A DNA stretch of 64,000 nt from Ooceraea biroi (GCF_003672135.1 NC_039513.1:10974833-11038832); one strand, 5' to 3'. Shown: positions 46,565 through 60,511, counted from the first letter of the stretch. Notes: generated by a model not told the origin, from the letters alone. Numbers and translations: made by a program.

Positions 46565-47816
46565 TTTTCTTTGTGTAGTTTTTGGGCGACAGCTATTAGA
46601 TAACAATGTTTTCGTTTATGCAGATTTCACAAAACCAGTGCACGTAAATAGATTTTAGTCTGAAACAAAGTCGTAAGCAAGCTTACCAATCGCGGTCAAC
46701 TATTTACTATGTTTGAAAATGTTTCCGATTGGTCGAATTGTTTACGATTACGTCTAAAACTTTTTGCAATGCAATTTTTGTAGATGCTTTTTCATTCTCG
46801 ATAAAAATTGATTTTAGAACAAGTTCAGATCGACAGCATGAAAATACAGGCGTGGAACGTCCCATGGAATTAAGTTCCCATTGGACTTTCCAATGTAAAA
46901 TCCTAATACAGCTATCCGAATAGCTAATAAATTATTTAACAGTTAACAAATATCTTAAAATATATCAATAGGTTTCTCATGTTGCATAAACTTTTTGCAC
47001 TTTTAGGAATGTACGTACATACATACATACACGCTGAGGCATTAGAGAGAGAAAAGAGAAAGAATAAAAGTTGCTAGAAGACTGACCAATCCTGAAACGA
47101 ATCTCAGGCATGCGCAGCGCCACAGACTAGTGGGAGGCTTAGCGTTCAGTGCCGTATAGACTTTTTTCAAAAAGGGTACTATTGTGCCTAGAAAAGAAGG
47201 AAAAGAAGGAAAATAAATTGTGGATGAATATAAAGGTATTAATAATTATGTTATATTAATAGCTGTATACATTTTATATTTTATACATCATATATTATCA
47301 ATATTTCTAATACGCAAGTACAAAAAATTCATACAGATCCCAAACGTGCGAGTGCGCGTAGCATCGAGTACGAATCTGCCAATGTTACCACGTGACTATC
47401 ATGTGCCGTGTTAGATGATGCGCGCGCAGGTGCCGTGTGGTGGGGAGTCTCTCGCATTTGGCCGCACTGGCTCTGGTGTTGCTCACACTTGGAGCCGAGC
47501 TTACCTCCTGATCATTCGGCGTCTGCGTTGGACCGCTCGTGCCCAGCTGCCGCATCGTGAATGCTCGCGCCTCGAGTCCGCCAACCTGTTTTCTTAGTGT
47601 CCAGAACGAGGCAAGATCGGGAAGAGTTTCCATTATTTTTACGCAGACGCGTTACAGTCGTAGTTACACGAACGAGGTACGTTATTAATGTGAAACGGTG
47701 AGAATCCATCGTGGAACGTGGACGATCCGTTGGTCACATCCAACACCGATTACCGGAGCTCCAAGCCCCAAGGCTCGTGCTATTTTTAATGTTTTGTACA
47801 CATTGTGGCTGTAAGC
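46565..47816. promoter_or_regulatory. Divergent upstream region of CTU2 and USP10
   Basis: About 1.25 kb with a CpG-rich part at roughly 47340-47830 that probably contains the USP10 promoter and 5' UTR exon. No supported coding exon other than the six-codon candidate listed with USP10. Confidence 0.5.
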
Positions 47817-50800
47817 ATGAATACGCGAAACGAGGTAAGACAGCATCGTTAATTCCTAAACACGGTGAATCGCGAAAAAATGCATCTTTTGTTCGACCGA
47901 CCGTGCAGTCGAGGTTATGTTACCATATCACCCGGACGAATATCAACGGACCTTTCCGATAGATTTGCTGTAATTTTCGTACATATTGATCCGATGATCT
48001 TTTAACGTGCTCGATAAGCAGACTCGTCTTGTACCTGGCTATAAATTAATTCCCAGGAATATTGCTCAAAACGCTTTTCTTCGCATTGTTTTACGTTATT
48101 TTTGTAAAGGCGATCTTGAGATTGTTTGAGCGTTCTCATTCGCGATCTAGAATTCCTTTCAAAATTATTATAATAATTATTAGCTTGCTTACTGTACAGT
48201 GCGGGATTAATAAAAACTTTCATTCCATTTATTCGTTAAGTTTTGTTCGATACTTGTTTTGCAATTTGTTTTCACGATGCCGCATGTGTAACATAACAAT
48301 TGCTGTTGATAAAAACAGCAACAAAGTTTACATTTCATGCTGCATGACAAACCAGTTTGCCATTCTTCCTTTTTTTTCTTAGTTTTCTTTTATTGCTTTT
48401 GTTACCTACCCTGTACTTATTTTTTGAATACTCTCTAATATAGTACTTATTTTCTAAGAATAACCGTCTCCTTTTATGAACTGAGCTGCTTTGTAGAATA
48501 TGAGGAATTAAGCTTTCTCTTATAAAGTGTCTTTAAAGGACAATGGGACAGTTCTTGGCAAGATAAGAAAGCAATCATTTCAAGTTTAGCTTTCCCTAAG
48601 TTTCGAAGTTTAGCTTTTTCTAGGTTTACCAAAACCTAAGGGTCACTCTAAATTTAATAAGTTTTTATTACTTTATTACTATTTTATTACTTTACGAGTT
48701 TTATTACTTTGTTATGAAGATATCAAGCAACTAGAAGAAAATTGAAATAACGTTTTGTGAAATATTAATTTTTATAATAACATGTAACAATCATATATAG
48801 GCGCATTATGATATTATATGACCTAATCTTTTTAGATGGCTTTACGATTTCTGGATTTACATGATTTGAATGAAGGTGACAAAGATAACTTAATGACCAT
48901 TCTCAATTCTGATATAAAAACTGTAAAATTGCCATGGAATACATCAGACAACAATAACAGCGATAATAATTCTGTCGCGATGACAGAAGTGCAAAATGTT
49001 GAGCAACATTCTTGGTACAATGGTAAATATTATAACATTTATGTAATGTATTGTTAAATGTATGCATGTCTCATTTTTTTGGTACAGTTTTTCATAATTC
49101 TCTTCTTATAATCTGATACTTAATAGTGCATTACAATATTATCATTAAATTTGATATTATTCTCATATATAATAAAAGTTTTATATTCGCGGATTTCTAG
49201 TGGAAAAGAAAATTTTGTAAAATTTGATTATTCTTCTTTTATTACCTACATTTTTTCGAGAAAAATTGAACTTAAGTTATTTATTGTAAAATTGTGCTTC
49301 AAAAAGTTCGATTCGATTCTCGTATCAAGTTATTTAATATTCTTTGTTGCATTCAGTAGAAACAAGTTGTTGGTCAACCAAGTAATCACTATTGGTATCT
49401 ACGGTTAGATATTATTGTTTATGATACACACATTATCAATATTGTTGCCCATATTACATGTATGTGGCGTCGGTTGTTGAAAATTGAACTAAACTTTTTC
49501 CTTAAAGACCCAATTTTTTTATTAAAAAAATCTAACATTGTTATATAATATCCAAAAAGTTTTGCGAACGTCTCATGGTGTATTTACAGTGGTGCCATCC
49601 ACCTATTCAGGACAAATAATGACGCAAATGTGCAACGATTGGCAAGCGCAAATGTACAATGTTCCCGCGAACGGTCACGTGCCGTTCATGTCTGGAATGG
49701 CATATCCGCATCCTGGATACGATCTTGGCACTGAGATCCAGGACGTGAGTTACGGTAGAGAGAATGGACATCGCAACGGTCGGCACAGGGGCGGAAGGAG
49801 GGACAATTACAATCGAACGCTGAATCCCGCCAACGAGATGCAGTCGAAATACATGGGCGAGCAGGCACAGTTTCATTCGCAAATACCGATCGTATACTAC
49901 ACGTACACCGATCAGCATCCAATTTCGACGCAACAGCCTCAGGTAGCACCTTCCGGACAGATCTATTATCCATCCATGTATCCATCACAGATATCGATTT
50001 CTCATCCGCATCCAAGTGCACACGCGATACCCTCGTCCCCCCCGCACGCGACGTATCCCGAGCATCACCAACCGTTGTCTATCCCGCCACACAACACGTT
50101 TGTGCAACAATTGCAACCCGTGCCATCCCAGCAAGAGCAACCGGTAGAGCAACGGACCGTCGAGTCGCGTAGCGAACCTGTACAAAACACACGCACCTCC
50201 GACGAGTCGGCCTGCCGGCAAGTGAACGACAGCAGCAGTGGCTCCGCGCAGGCTAGCATCGTTAAAGTCACGAATACCGTCACTGTAAATAACTCGACTC
50301 GGCGAGAGTCCACCATCGAAAACGCGAAGGAAAACACTGCCATTAGAAAAACTGTGACTAACGATGAGAAGAAGAAGGCGTCGAGCGACGCGAGGGTACA
50401 ACACAGCGTTGTGCGAAACACGAGTGAGACTTGCAATGGGATGGAGAAACACGAGTTGTGCGTTGAGGTGGATCAAAATATCTGCAAAAAAATCAAGGAT
50501 GAAAACGCGCCCAACGATAAGACGACTGCCGTAAACGATTCGCCTAAGTTAGTTCACGGAGCGGGCGAGAGTAAAGCGCAGGTTGAAGACGCCGCTCCGT
50601 CGAAAAATGTCCAAGATAAGACTGTCAGCGACATGCCAAACGGTTCCTCCCCGGTCACGCCGAACGCTTCATCGCCTGTATCTGCATGCGAAACACCCAA
50701 ACCGAAGAGGTCTTACGCCAGTCTCTTGAAGAAGAACTGTTCTGAAGCGCCTTCATCGTGCAAGACTGCGGCGTGCGCGAGTGAAAATACCACGATTCAC

Positions 50801-53044
50801 CAGAACGGATCGCCAGAGCAGAAGCAGCCGACGAGCGTTGATACCACGCCAGAAAAGCAAAACGGTTTACCCAGTACGTTAAATGGCGTGCTACAAAATT
50901 ACTATGACCCTAATACGTTTAGGATAGGTGGTAAGTAAAGGGCTCAATTGTTTTTCAATGATTACAATATATGCGTTTTGAGTGTACATTGATGCACGTT
51001 GAGACACAAAAAATTTTTATTTCCAGAGTTTTTATCCAGCTATCGAATGGATAAACACACCGTGAGTTTGATACCGAGAGGATTGACGAATCGTAGCAAT
51101 TATTGTTATATTAATAGTATTTTGCAAGCGTTGCTCGCTTGCCCGCCGTTTTACAATCTTCTCATGGCTATGCCTGTCCCAAAAAATTGGAGAAATGCCC
51201 TCACACCCTTGCTTGACAATATGTAAGTAAAATCATATCATGTAATTATATTGTATCAAATAATTATATTAATTGCTGAACAAAGAAATTTATCTCTTCT
51301 CTTGTTTTTTTTTTAAAAAAGGATCAAATTTGTTCGTGAGTTCGTACCCATGACCGAGGCTGCCCGCTTGCCCAGGAAAGACAGAGCGAATAAGCGTGGA
51401 GACGACGCAGTGGTAGATATACATAGCGGCGTTGCTTTCGAGCCATCATATGTATATACCATGTTGAAATATACTTCCGCCGCTAGTGTCTTTTCTCAAG
51501 ATGGGCAGCAAGATGCCGAAGAGTTTCTATCTTGTTTATTAAATGGCATCAACGACGAGATGTTGGAGGTATGTTTGAAACTTGGATAGATACTGATAGA
51601 TTTTACTTGTACAATACGAGACTTTTAAAAGTTTATACTTTAATCATTGCAAAACGCAATATAATATATTAACGAAAATTTATAAATATTTTATTTCAGC
51701 TCATGAGACTGGTCAATAATGAGGGAGCAGAGAACAATGTCAGTAACGATCGTAATGACCGTAATAACCACAATGACCATAATGAGGAAGAGTGGCAGGT
51801 AAAACTTTTAAAAACACACATCTATATATGTATAATATATTTGTACATGTTACATTTTTAAATTATATTAAATAACATTTGTTATTACGTATAATATAAT
51901 ATTTAATATCTAATGTAGTATTTGCTATGTTGTGTGTGTGTGTGTGTGTGTGTATATGTATACATAAAGTGTCATGTAAACAATACTATACAGATGCCAC
52001 GTAAACAATATGTTTCTTGGAACTCGACAGCACGTTCTACGTTCTATCTTTCCGTTTCGACAAACTCAAATTAAAAACATTTTACATTTTCTCTTTAGGT
52101 AATGGGACCAAAAAATAAGGGCGCTGCCACACGATCCACGGAGTTGGAGAGAACTCCGCTGTCCGACATATTCCGGGGTCAACTGCGATCCAGAATATCG
52201 CGGGCGGGAGAGCAGCCAACGGAAAATATACAGCCGTTTTTCACGCTGCAACTCGATGTTCACGTTAGTAATATAAAAACCTCTTTATAAATTTCGATTA
52301 AACAGACTCCAAGTTTTTCGGACATTGAATTATAATACACGTGAAATGTAACGCAAAGTATAACACGATATCTATTATTTTTTTTTACAGAAAGCTGAGT
52401 CCGTGCGAAGTGCCTTCGAACTTCTCGTTGGAAAAGATCAACTGGAGGGGATGAGGTGCAGCAAAACCAGAAAACAGATTGAAGCGTGGAAGCAGGTCAC
52501 GCTGGAAGAGCTGCCCGTCGTCCTCATCCTCCATCTGAAATGGTTTGTCTACAAGTTCGATAGATATTCCAACGGATGTTCCAAGATACTTAAGAGCATG
52601 GAATTCCCCGTAGACCTAAAGATCGATGGAAGTAAGTATACGTTTGTGTGTCTAAATATGTACAATTCTACATGTTGTCCATGTTGCGTTCTTCGCAGTC
52701 GGACACGATGATGATGAGCATCCTCTTTGTAACATGATGCTCTTATTTTCGCAGAATGCCTATCTCCAAACACAATGAAGAAGCTAAGTCCCAGGCAAAA
52801 GCAGTACAAATTATTTGCGGTGACTTATCACGACGGCAAGGAGACGACCAAGGGCCACTACGTCACGGACGCCTTCCACGTAGGGTACGGGTCCTGGATA
52901 CGATACGACGACAGCTCGGTGAAGTGCGTTTCGGAGAGCAACGTACTGAAGCCGGTATCGCCAAGAGTACCCTACCTGCTTTATTACAGAAGGTGCGACA
53001 CCATCGGTAATAATCAGTCGAATGGCCCGCGTATAGGCGCTTAA
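47817..53044 (+). CDS. USP10: Ubiquitin carboxyl-terminal hydrolase 10 (USP10)
   Basis: Deubiquitinase of the USP family; in animals it works with G3BP/Rasputin and other partners. Main exons: 48836-49022, 49590-50930, 51027-51222, 51322-51568, 51700-51798, 52099-52263, 52391-52631 and 52755-53044, 921 residues from the ATG at 48836. That ATG directly follows a splice acceptor (TTTTTAG). An upstream exon ending at 47834 can supply an in-frame ATG at 47817 and six extra codons. The long exon 2 is a disordered Pro/Gln/Ser-rich region. It carries LNPANEM (PAM2-like) and PKRSYASLLKKN, which matches the PKSWASLF segment of human USP10. The catalytic Cys lies in TNRSNYCYINSILQALLACP, the His in TKGHYVTDAFH, and the Asp in WIRYDD. 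The FGDF motif used by human USP10 for G3BP was not seen. Confidence 0.95.
51929..51953. repeat. (GT)n microsatellite
   Basis: About 12 GT units inside a USP10 intron. Confidence 0.95.
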
Positions 53045-54869
53045 GAATTTGTACGAAACTGTATATATTATAATATTATAAATAGTTAGATAATAGATTT
53101 TACTTGTACATATGGGACTTAGAGTATCTTTTTACAGTTTAAAAGTTTCTTGTTGATATATATACATATATATTTATATTTAAATAAAAGTATAAATACG
53201 AAAACCGTTTATATTATCCATAGCGCGAGAGAAAGCGTAGATCAGCATCTTACAACTTCCTGTACTTCCATAAAATTTCGATTAACATTGTTGTTCCGAG
53301 ATAGAAATTTTCTGAAAAAAAGAAAAGAAACATGACGAAACATTAAAATTCGTCCGAGGTTCCGATATGGGGATTCACAGTTTTTAGTGGATCTAACAAG
53401 CGTTGTATATCAAATGCTTTATACGTTACAGTTTGTGAGATGATAAACGAGGCGCTTGTACATACATATATAGCTATTTACATAGTATGTATATATATAT
53501 TCTTCTTTCTCTAAGATTATATTGTAAATGTTACTGGTTTTTCAATTTATTCGAAGAATCGAGCAAAAGTGTAAGAAAGATTTTTGAAATTTATGACGAC
53601 GTGTGTGTGTGTGTGTGTGTGTGTAAAGTAAGAGCAGACGTTGTATATGTAATACATAGGTTATTTTTTATATGATCTTCCTGTACAGTAGAAATCGATT
53701 TCAACTTGCCAGACATTCTCCATAACATGTATTAATCATTTTCGTATTCAGCGGTTTCAGTGTATATAACGCGAATCATGTGCATGCATTTTGTTTCATT
53801 ATATATTTCTATGGATATTTTCTTCTGTATCCCCATCAAACACATTATTTAAATTCATCTCACTGATTAAGCAATAGTTGGCAAGACAAAGAACTGAAAT
53901 ATTGTCAGAAAAATTATATATATGTACGATTGCCGAACGTTTTGTATTTAATTTTCTGTGTAATATCCATGCGCATTGATTCTTGAAACCTAGTGTGTTC
54001 AGCAAAGTTCGTTTATTATTGCGTTCGAAAATGTTTCAGAAATGCATTTTGTGTAACTTTGAAAATCCAACTAATTGTTTGCTGCGATTGCGTACGATTG
54101 AATTGTGCGACGGAAATTTTACTGCTAAACAACCTTTCGTGAAATGAGTAGAGATTTATAAGATAGATAATTTCAATTCTCATAGAATTTATTTTTACTG
54201 TACATCCACGTTACCTAATAGGTACGTTTGTAATATAGTTAGAATGTAAGAAATATTCTAATTATAAGTTATATATTAAATATGATACCTCTCATTTCCT
54301 CGGGTTTTGTAAATAGATATTTAGAAGTTTATATGAAAGAACTGTACAGGTTATATAAAATTTCATTATACGATTGAGAAAAAAAAAATATATATATATG
54401 TATATATACTTTCAAACATACATATCGAGTCTCACTTTACTTTTTCTTCAAGTTTCACTCTATTTGTTGATCTTATTTGCACGTTAGTACTCAACTTGGA
54501 CAAGGACGTGTACGTACACAATAAACATACACTAGATCAGACAACGACGATACACAACTCTTCCAGAGTATTTTGATATCCTTAAACTCGGACAGATAAC
54601 AATGTCAACTTCGCGCCTGTACAACTGTAACTTTACAAATCTACGAAATAATAGTGAGATACACACCAAATGGCTATAATCGATTCTTATTATATTTTAA
54701 TCTCATTGACATATATAAGAATCCAATGCGAGCCATTCTGAAGCCTGGTATCATAATTTCTTACACGATATAAATAAACCTATATATCATTAATGTAAAC
54801 AATACTAAATAGTATAAGCGTAAACGTCAACAGAATATAATTGATGAATACTTGTACCATAGAACAATG
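53045..54869. other. Long 3' region, tail-to-tail USP10 / MOSMO
   Basis: About 1.8 kb of AT-rich DNA with simple repeats and no supported gene. It is probably the 3' UTRs of USP10 (AATAAA near 53181) and MOSMO. Confidence 0.55.
53601..53624. repeat. (GT)12 microsatellite
   Basis: Twelve GT units in the 3' region of USP10. Confidence 0.95.
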
Positions 54870-55833
54870 CTAAAAATGTGGTAGACAAACTTTGCCCGCA
54901 AAGAGTTCCGAAATTACTGTGATCCACAGCGCTAGGACAAACAGAATGTAAGCGATTCCAACTTGGTGCGAGTTGGGTAACTGATATGGTTGTCCACCAA
55001 TCTCATCGATGTGGAAACCCATTGGGAATATAACCGCTGCATGGCAAAACAGTACCACTGAAATTTGATTACATCAATTGTGACACTGTGAGAGGTTGCA
55101 CTAGTGAATATTGTCTAACATTTCTAAATAAACATGAAAGAGGAAGAGAGAGATCAGTCATACATATAAAACAAGAAACTTGTTTTTTTCATAATTCTAC
55201 AAAATATTGCAAAATATTTTCTTTTACATACTACTATTGCATTAAATATCATATACATTCTTTTGATACGTACTAGCACCGAATCCTACCCAGCGCGCGT
55301 AGGGAATGACGCTGCGATCCCAGTGTGAAATGATCAGCAATATTATAGTTGCCGTTATCAGAATACAGCCTACGAATATGCAGATCAGTGCCATCAGCCA
55401 TTCCGACTGCAGGGCCGACTTGTAGCAGACCTGGGGTCTGTTATACAAGGTCATGCACGACCACATGAGGCCCAATCTAGTATCGCCTGTTAAAAACAAA
55501 GAAAAAAAAGAGCACAAGATTAAAAATAAACCTAAAGACAATGAAATTAACTTAATAGATCACTCGCAGATTGCACTCGCATCATCTTCCTGAGGAACTG
55601 CTGGACAGTCGCAACGATCACGAATACAAGTATAACAGCAATGTATGCCATTTGGTTAGATAAAAAAAAAACAAAACAAGAAGGAAGAAGTGCGGTTTAG
55701 AATACAAGGACACGGCGTGCCCGCAATTACCGCCAACGTCGGTGATGATCCAGTCCGGCATCGCGATACTGATTATGGCACAGATGTCCGCGAACAAAAA
55801 CAGTACCCCCGAGATGATAGTCAACTTGTCCAT
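54870..55833 (-). CDS. MOSMO: Modulator of smoothened protein (MOSMO)
   Basis: Claudin-like four-span membrane protein; in vertebrates it works with the MEGF8-MGRN1 ubiquitin ligase to lower Smoothened on the cell surface and so damp Hedgehog signalling. Exons 55833-55731, 55486-55274 and 55057-54870 give 167 residues, the same length as the human protein. The N-terminus MDKLTIISGVLFLFADI is nearly identical to human MOSMO. The first extracellular loop contains PDWI and CMTLYNRPQVCYK with a cysteine pair. The third helix follows SHWDRSVIPYARWVGF, and the C-terminal part has FPMGFHIDEIGGQPYQLPN and ends GKVCLPHF. The start is the first ATG in frame; the reading frame upstream begins with GTG. 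Its upstream region is CpG-rich and GC-rich (about 55850-56000). Confidence 0.96.
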
Positions 55834-56505
55834 GTTTGCGCTTCTTGGGACGGCCGACGGTCGGGGAGTGTTGGCACTTTGCACGGGGCACGGTTACCCG
55901 TCACCATACCTACACGCACCTACGCATCGTGACACTCCGCTGTCAACACGTCCACGTGACTACACGAGCGTCCTCCACTGAGCCTGGAGACGTTAACCGC
56001 ACGCCGCAGTGCACAAGTGTCATTATTCAGTGAGAGATGATCGCACACGCACGTAAATCAGTGGCAAAATCGCCGCGCCTCGTGGAATGTTTGCCGCTGA
56101 GAGATCACGAAGGACGTTCGATCGACGAAACGACCATTGGAGAATTAATCTTGCTCCCTTTTAATCGTTTTCGTCTGCACGCGTGTGCTTTCGGTCACTT
56201 ACGAGATATTATCGACAGCCATGAGCAAATTGCCGTGACGTTTCGGGGATTCGAAGGTAATTGAAGATTTCGACATTATCGAGGATTGGTTGCACTGAAG
56301 GTAACCGATACCAAGCCATTATTTTAGCGACAACGAGCTAAAATTAAACAACTGCAATTATTCACCTTGATAGCATTATAAAAAAAAGTCTTTATTATTT
56401 ACAAGTTAAGTAGGTATATGTATAATACAATTCCGCGAAACAGACAACTCTGTAAAATTCCATATTTAACGAAGACCTTGCCTAATGTCACTAACGATGC
56501 GACAA
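55834..56505. other. Spacer between MOSMO start and DBR1 end (same strand)
   Basis: The CpG-rich MOSMO upstream region sits next to the DBR1 3' UTR. Short ORFs on the plus strand here have no family similarity. Confidence 0.5.
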
Positions 56506-58460
56506 TTAAAGCGTGTTGGAGTATATAGAATGATTCCGACGTTTAAATTTCTTGCAATTTGGCTCCGTCTGCGTACACTGTCCATTACCTATAACGCAAA
56601 GAATTTTGTTATTTCAAAATTAATCGCAGAAAAAAACGCAGTATTCAATCGCTATCTATGTAACAACGTTACTTACTATCTCCCATCGAAGCCGAGTCGT
56701 TAACACCGTCGTCCAAGGTGCTCTTACTCGTGTTCACCGTGTAATCCGAACTGTGCGAGTACTCGTCGTCGTTACTTTTGGGAGAGAGATTCGTCGGCAT
56801 GCTGTCGGAGGGACACTTGTTCGGCGGATCTTCCTCGAACGTGGAGCACAGTATGTTGTCCTCCTCGAACGAGATCTCCATGGACTCGGACGTATACTCG
56901 CCGGACGTCTCCATCGAGACGTCGCCCGATCTGCTGTTATCCTTCGTGGTGCTTCCGATAAGCTGCAGCAGGGCGGACGGGTCGTCGATGCCTAGCTTCT
57001 GGCAGAACTCGGTGGTCTGATCGTTTATCAATAATCTCGGTCGTTCCGCGTGAGTATCCGTGTCGCACGAATCGTACGGCTTGACGGTTCGAGTGAAGTT
57101 CAGTGGAATTCGCATGTCCGAGTCGAATCTCTCGTACACGGTCTGCTTCTCCTTCGCGGTGGGCGTGTACATCCACCTGCCGGCACCGTACCGACCCGGC
57201 ATGTAATGGATGTTATTCTTGACGCTCAACAAGTGATTCGTCAGGTACAGTATCGCCAACCACTCGGGATCGTAGCTCAACTGTACGGGACTGTCCGTCT
57301 GCGAACGCACCTCCAGCACCTGGAGGAACTTGCGCTTCGGTAGACACTTATCCAGCGCCAGGAACCTCGTAACTCGCGCTCCTCCCTTCTCAGGTACGAG
57401 TGCCGCGAATTTGCAGTGCAGATGCGCGGAGAACCAGTAAGACGGATGAAGGAGTTCCAGCAGTTCCATGCACGGCGGGCTGCCGAGTGCGTTGCTTTCT
57501 ATGTCGTTCCTACAAGTGTGTAATGTACATGATTTAATTATTAATGTCGAAATACCTGTTTCAATAGGACAGAGCTTTACGTTAGCATACAAAGTTCTAT
57601 TACAATTAAGTAACTCACTTAAAGAATGGTTTTTGCTTCAGCAATGCATCTTCGTCTCCGTATTTTGTCACCCCTGCTGGCCAGTCATGCGACAAGAAAA
57701 TATCAATTTTGCCAGAAAGCTAAAAATGATGAATGACGGAAAAGATTATATCCGATACAACTTGGATTTATCCTCTTATCTCTAGAATACACTCTTATAG
57801 ATGAATCTATATGAAAGTCAATATCTACCTGTTTTAACCTGAAAACTTCTAGATTCCTAACATGGTATGCACTCCTGATGGTACTGTCGTTATAAGGAGG
57901 CTTCTCGTAATGCCCTTGCATCCAATGTTGACTCTTATAAATGCCCGAGAGTCCTGCAATCCTGACTCCAGCCACCTGCACCACACCCGCGTACCCGAGA
58001 TAATAAATATTAGGTGCGACCCATCCTCCGTATGGCAATTCCTGAAGATGATTCGATGCTTCGTGATTGCCTCCAATAAAGATGGTTAATATTGGAGCTT
58101 TCTTTTCACCCGAGTAATATCTAGAAAATAACATCGAGCGTTAAAATCATGTAACCATAACAATCATAACAAATTCTGTTAGAAAATTATAAATAACATG
58201 TACTCTCTAAATACTGCAAAGTTTTTAATGATACGATTTTTGTTAAATCGATAACGCGCTTACTTGTAAAATGTACACATGTCCTTATATTTGTCCGGTA
58301 CAGCCATACATTTTAGATCGCTCAAATTTCTAGTAGCTTGAAAATCACCGCAGCAAATAAGCAAATCTATCTTTCTCTCATCGATCTTTTCGATCTCTTG
58401 TATAGCTTCGTAAATGATGTCCAATTCGCCATGAGCACAACCCTCTACAGCAATCCTCAT
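56506..58460 (-). CDS. DBR1: Lariat debranching enzyme (DBR1)
   Basis: Metallophosphoesterase that hydrolyses the 2'-5' bond of excised intron lariats in the nucleus. Exons 58460-58264, 58120-57829, 57719-57619, 57509-56677 and 56588-56506 give 501 residues. Metal-binding motifs are visible in order: GCAHGELD, LICCGDFQATRN, FIGGNHEA, IFLSHDWPAGV and SAHLHCKFAA. A family-specific segment reads GWVAPNIYYLGYAGVV...GLSGIYK. The C-terminal half is acidic and Ser-rich. The open frame of exon 4 runs a few codons past a GTAAGT donor at 56676. Splicing there to 56588 adds CKKFKRRNHSIY, the conserved basic C-terminal motif of DBR1, so the true stop is 56508-56506. Confidence 0.97.
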
Positions 58461-59019
58461 TTTTACAACTCACTTCCAAGATTACAATTTCTGATCCGAT
58501 CTGTCAATATGTAAAAATGTACGTTTTTCCTGAACGTGTGCTTCGATAGTGTCTATAAATTTCGTCGGCACATAGATAATATGAAGTATAATCAGACTAT
58601 AAACAACACTTGCGGCACAACATCCTCAAATATATATCGACCAAAACAGAGCGCGCGTCTACATACGCGACAAGGAGGTTAGGTAGTCTCCCAGCTTTTC
58701 CTTCTCTCTTTCTCAAACCATGAAAATCCGGCGTAAAATTAACCTAAAATTACTCCCGATTCATTATTACATTTTATCCTACTTAAAAATAACAATTTGT
58801 CTATTATCAGTAGTATTATTCACTAAATAAAGAGATTTGTTACGTTAAGTTGTATTAAAACTCAACATATTGTTAATTCGTACTACTTGAAAATAAGGTT
58901 GCGGTTCAGCTATGTCGGCGACAGTTTCTGCAACTAATTTGACTCAAAATAGCAGAGAAAAACAAGAAATTTTCTTTTGTAGCTTTATTAACAAAATAAT
59001 ACATTCATAATTACATAAT
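58461..59019. other. Spacer between DBR1 start and ZNHIT2 end
   Basis: About 0.56 kb holding the DBR1 promoter and ZNHIT2 3' UTR. No other feature seen. Confidence 0.55.
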
Positions 59020-60511
59020 TTACAAGAGTTCCGCTCCATACTTTTTTACCCATGATAAATAGTACTCTAGTTTTTTTAGACACATAAATATGCTCTTCTT
59101 CGACAGATTCACAGCACTATCTCGTTGTGAAAATTTTTTTGTAAATTCCTGATGGCTGCTCGTGTTCTTACGCACTGAAACCTCTTTCCTGGCTGCTGTT
59201 AGCAATCTATGGAGTTCAGAGAGCGCTGTGCATACATAAATAGTTTTCATCTCAGTGCTTGGCCCTTGTAAAATGGATGTGCCGGCTTCTTTCAGTGCTG
59301 TTAAAGTTTGCTCGTCACATGGCAACCGATCAACCTATATTCGTTAATAGCACATTACTATATTTTTCTATGAGGATATGTATGATTTTATACGTGTCAT
59401 AATACATATAAAAACTACTTTACATTGAGCTTTCCAATATTTTCCACAACGGATTTAATTGCCGAGTCTGCGTCTTCAAAGACTTCATTGTTTTTCATGT
59501 TCTCGCATATACTTAGAAAGACGCTTGCAGCGTCGTCAGCACAATTCATGCAATCCCCATTGTAATAAAGAGCTATGTATGCGTATGCGTATATCACGTT
59601 TGTTACATTAAAAGGTAGACAGGGAGACGCTTTCTAAACACAGAGAATAAGCTGTTTAATCAATATCTTAATCAAACTCTTTCGTCACTACTGATAAATC
59701 TGTTACTCACCTGCAGTTCATTGAACAATGGTACATCCATTACAGCAGGATATTTTAAGTCACTATGAGCGTCCTTGGCTTCGTCTTCAACAAACTGAAC
59801 CAATTTGTTTTCCAGACGACGAGTCCACCATGGTACCCATTTCGGAAGAAATTTCTCTGCCTCTCCGTTCTTCAACAGTGCTTCAAATTCTTGTCTCTCC
59901 GCAGCGGATAAAACTGACCAAAGCTCATTCGGATCATCCAAATTAACGTTTTGTAATCTGGTCTCTAAGTCACGAGTCTGAAAAAATAGGTAGGTACATG
60001 TCTAGGTATGCACAAATTATGGATGTACATGTATATTCACTTACTTCATCGTCATCAGAATCCAATGGAGAGTCCTCGTCATCTCCTGTATCCGAATCAT
60101 CTAGAATATTGTCCCAACCTTCTTCATGTACTCTCTTAAGAATCTCCAACATCTTTTGTCTAGATTCTGGATCACTTTCCTGAGATTTCAATTCCTCTTG
60201 CACGTTCTGTTTATAAAAGCTCTCGGAGCAATCCATGTGCGAGTCTGATTTGTAACATTTACTACTGCAAAAGCCTATCTCACATCTTGGACAGGTATAC
60301 AAAGACGTGCGTTCATTACACCTAACATGACAGAACATATTATATAAATGACATATAAAAGAAGCAACAAAGTTCATGATAGTCAACTCTAACAAAATGA
60401 CATTGATAAACGTACACTATCACTTGGCGCACAGAGACATTGTACTTACAATCTACAAATATTATTAGTAGCAGTATTATTAGTAGTCGAATTTGTGCCA
60501 GCAGATTCCAT
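59020..60511 (-). CDS. ZNHIT2: Zinc finger HIT domain-containing protein 2 (ZNHIT2)
   Basis: HIT-finger protein that links the R2TP chaperone to U5 snRNP assembly in other animals. Exons 60511-60450, 60321-60045, 59977-59711, 59633-59424 and 59334-59020 give 376 residues (human 403). The zf-HIT cysteines span the first intron: ICRLCNERTSLYTCPRC, then FCSSKCYKSDSHMDC. An acidic linker (DDSDTGDDEDSPLDSDDDE) follows. The ZNHIT2-specific region has DDPNELWSVLSAAERQEFEA, then PKWVPWWTRR and, after the next junction, PCLPFNVTNVIYAYAYIALYYNGD. The last exon is helical and ends in YLSWVKKYGAELL. All junctions are phase-consistent. It lies head-to-head with the choline kinase gene on the right. Confidence 0.94.

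Noticed and set aside
49985..50476. 163-codon minus-strand ORF, and neighbours at 49686-50436
   Set aside because: Antisense to the GC-richer disordered exon of USP10; no motifs, and the plus frame is continuous with the USP domain.
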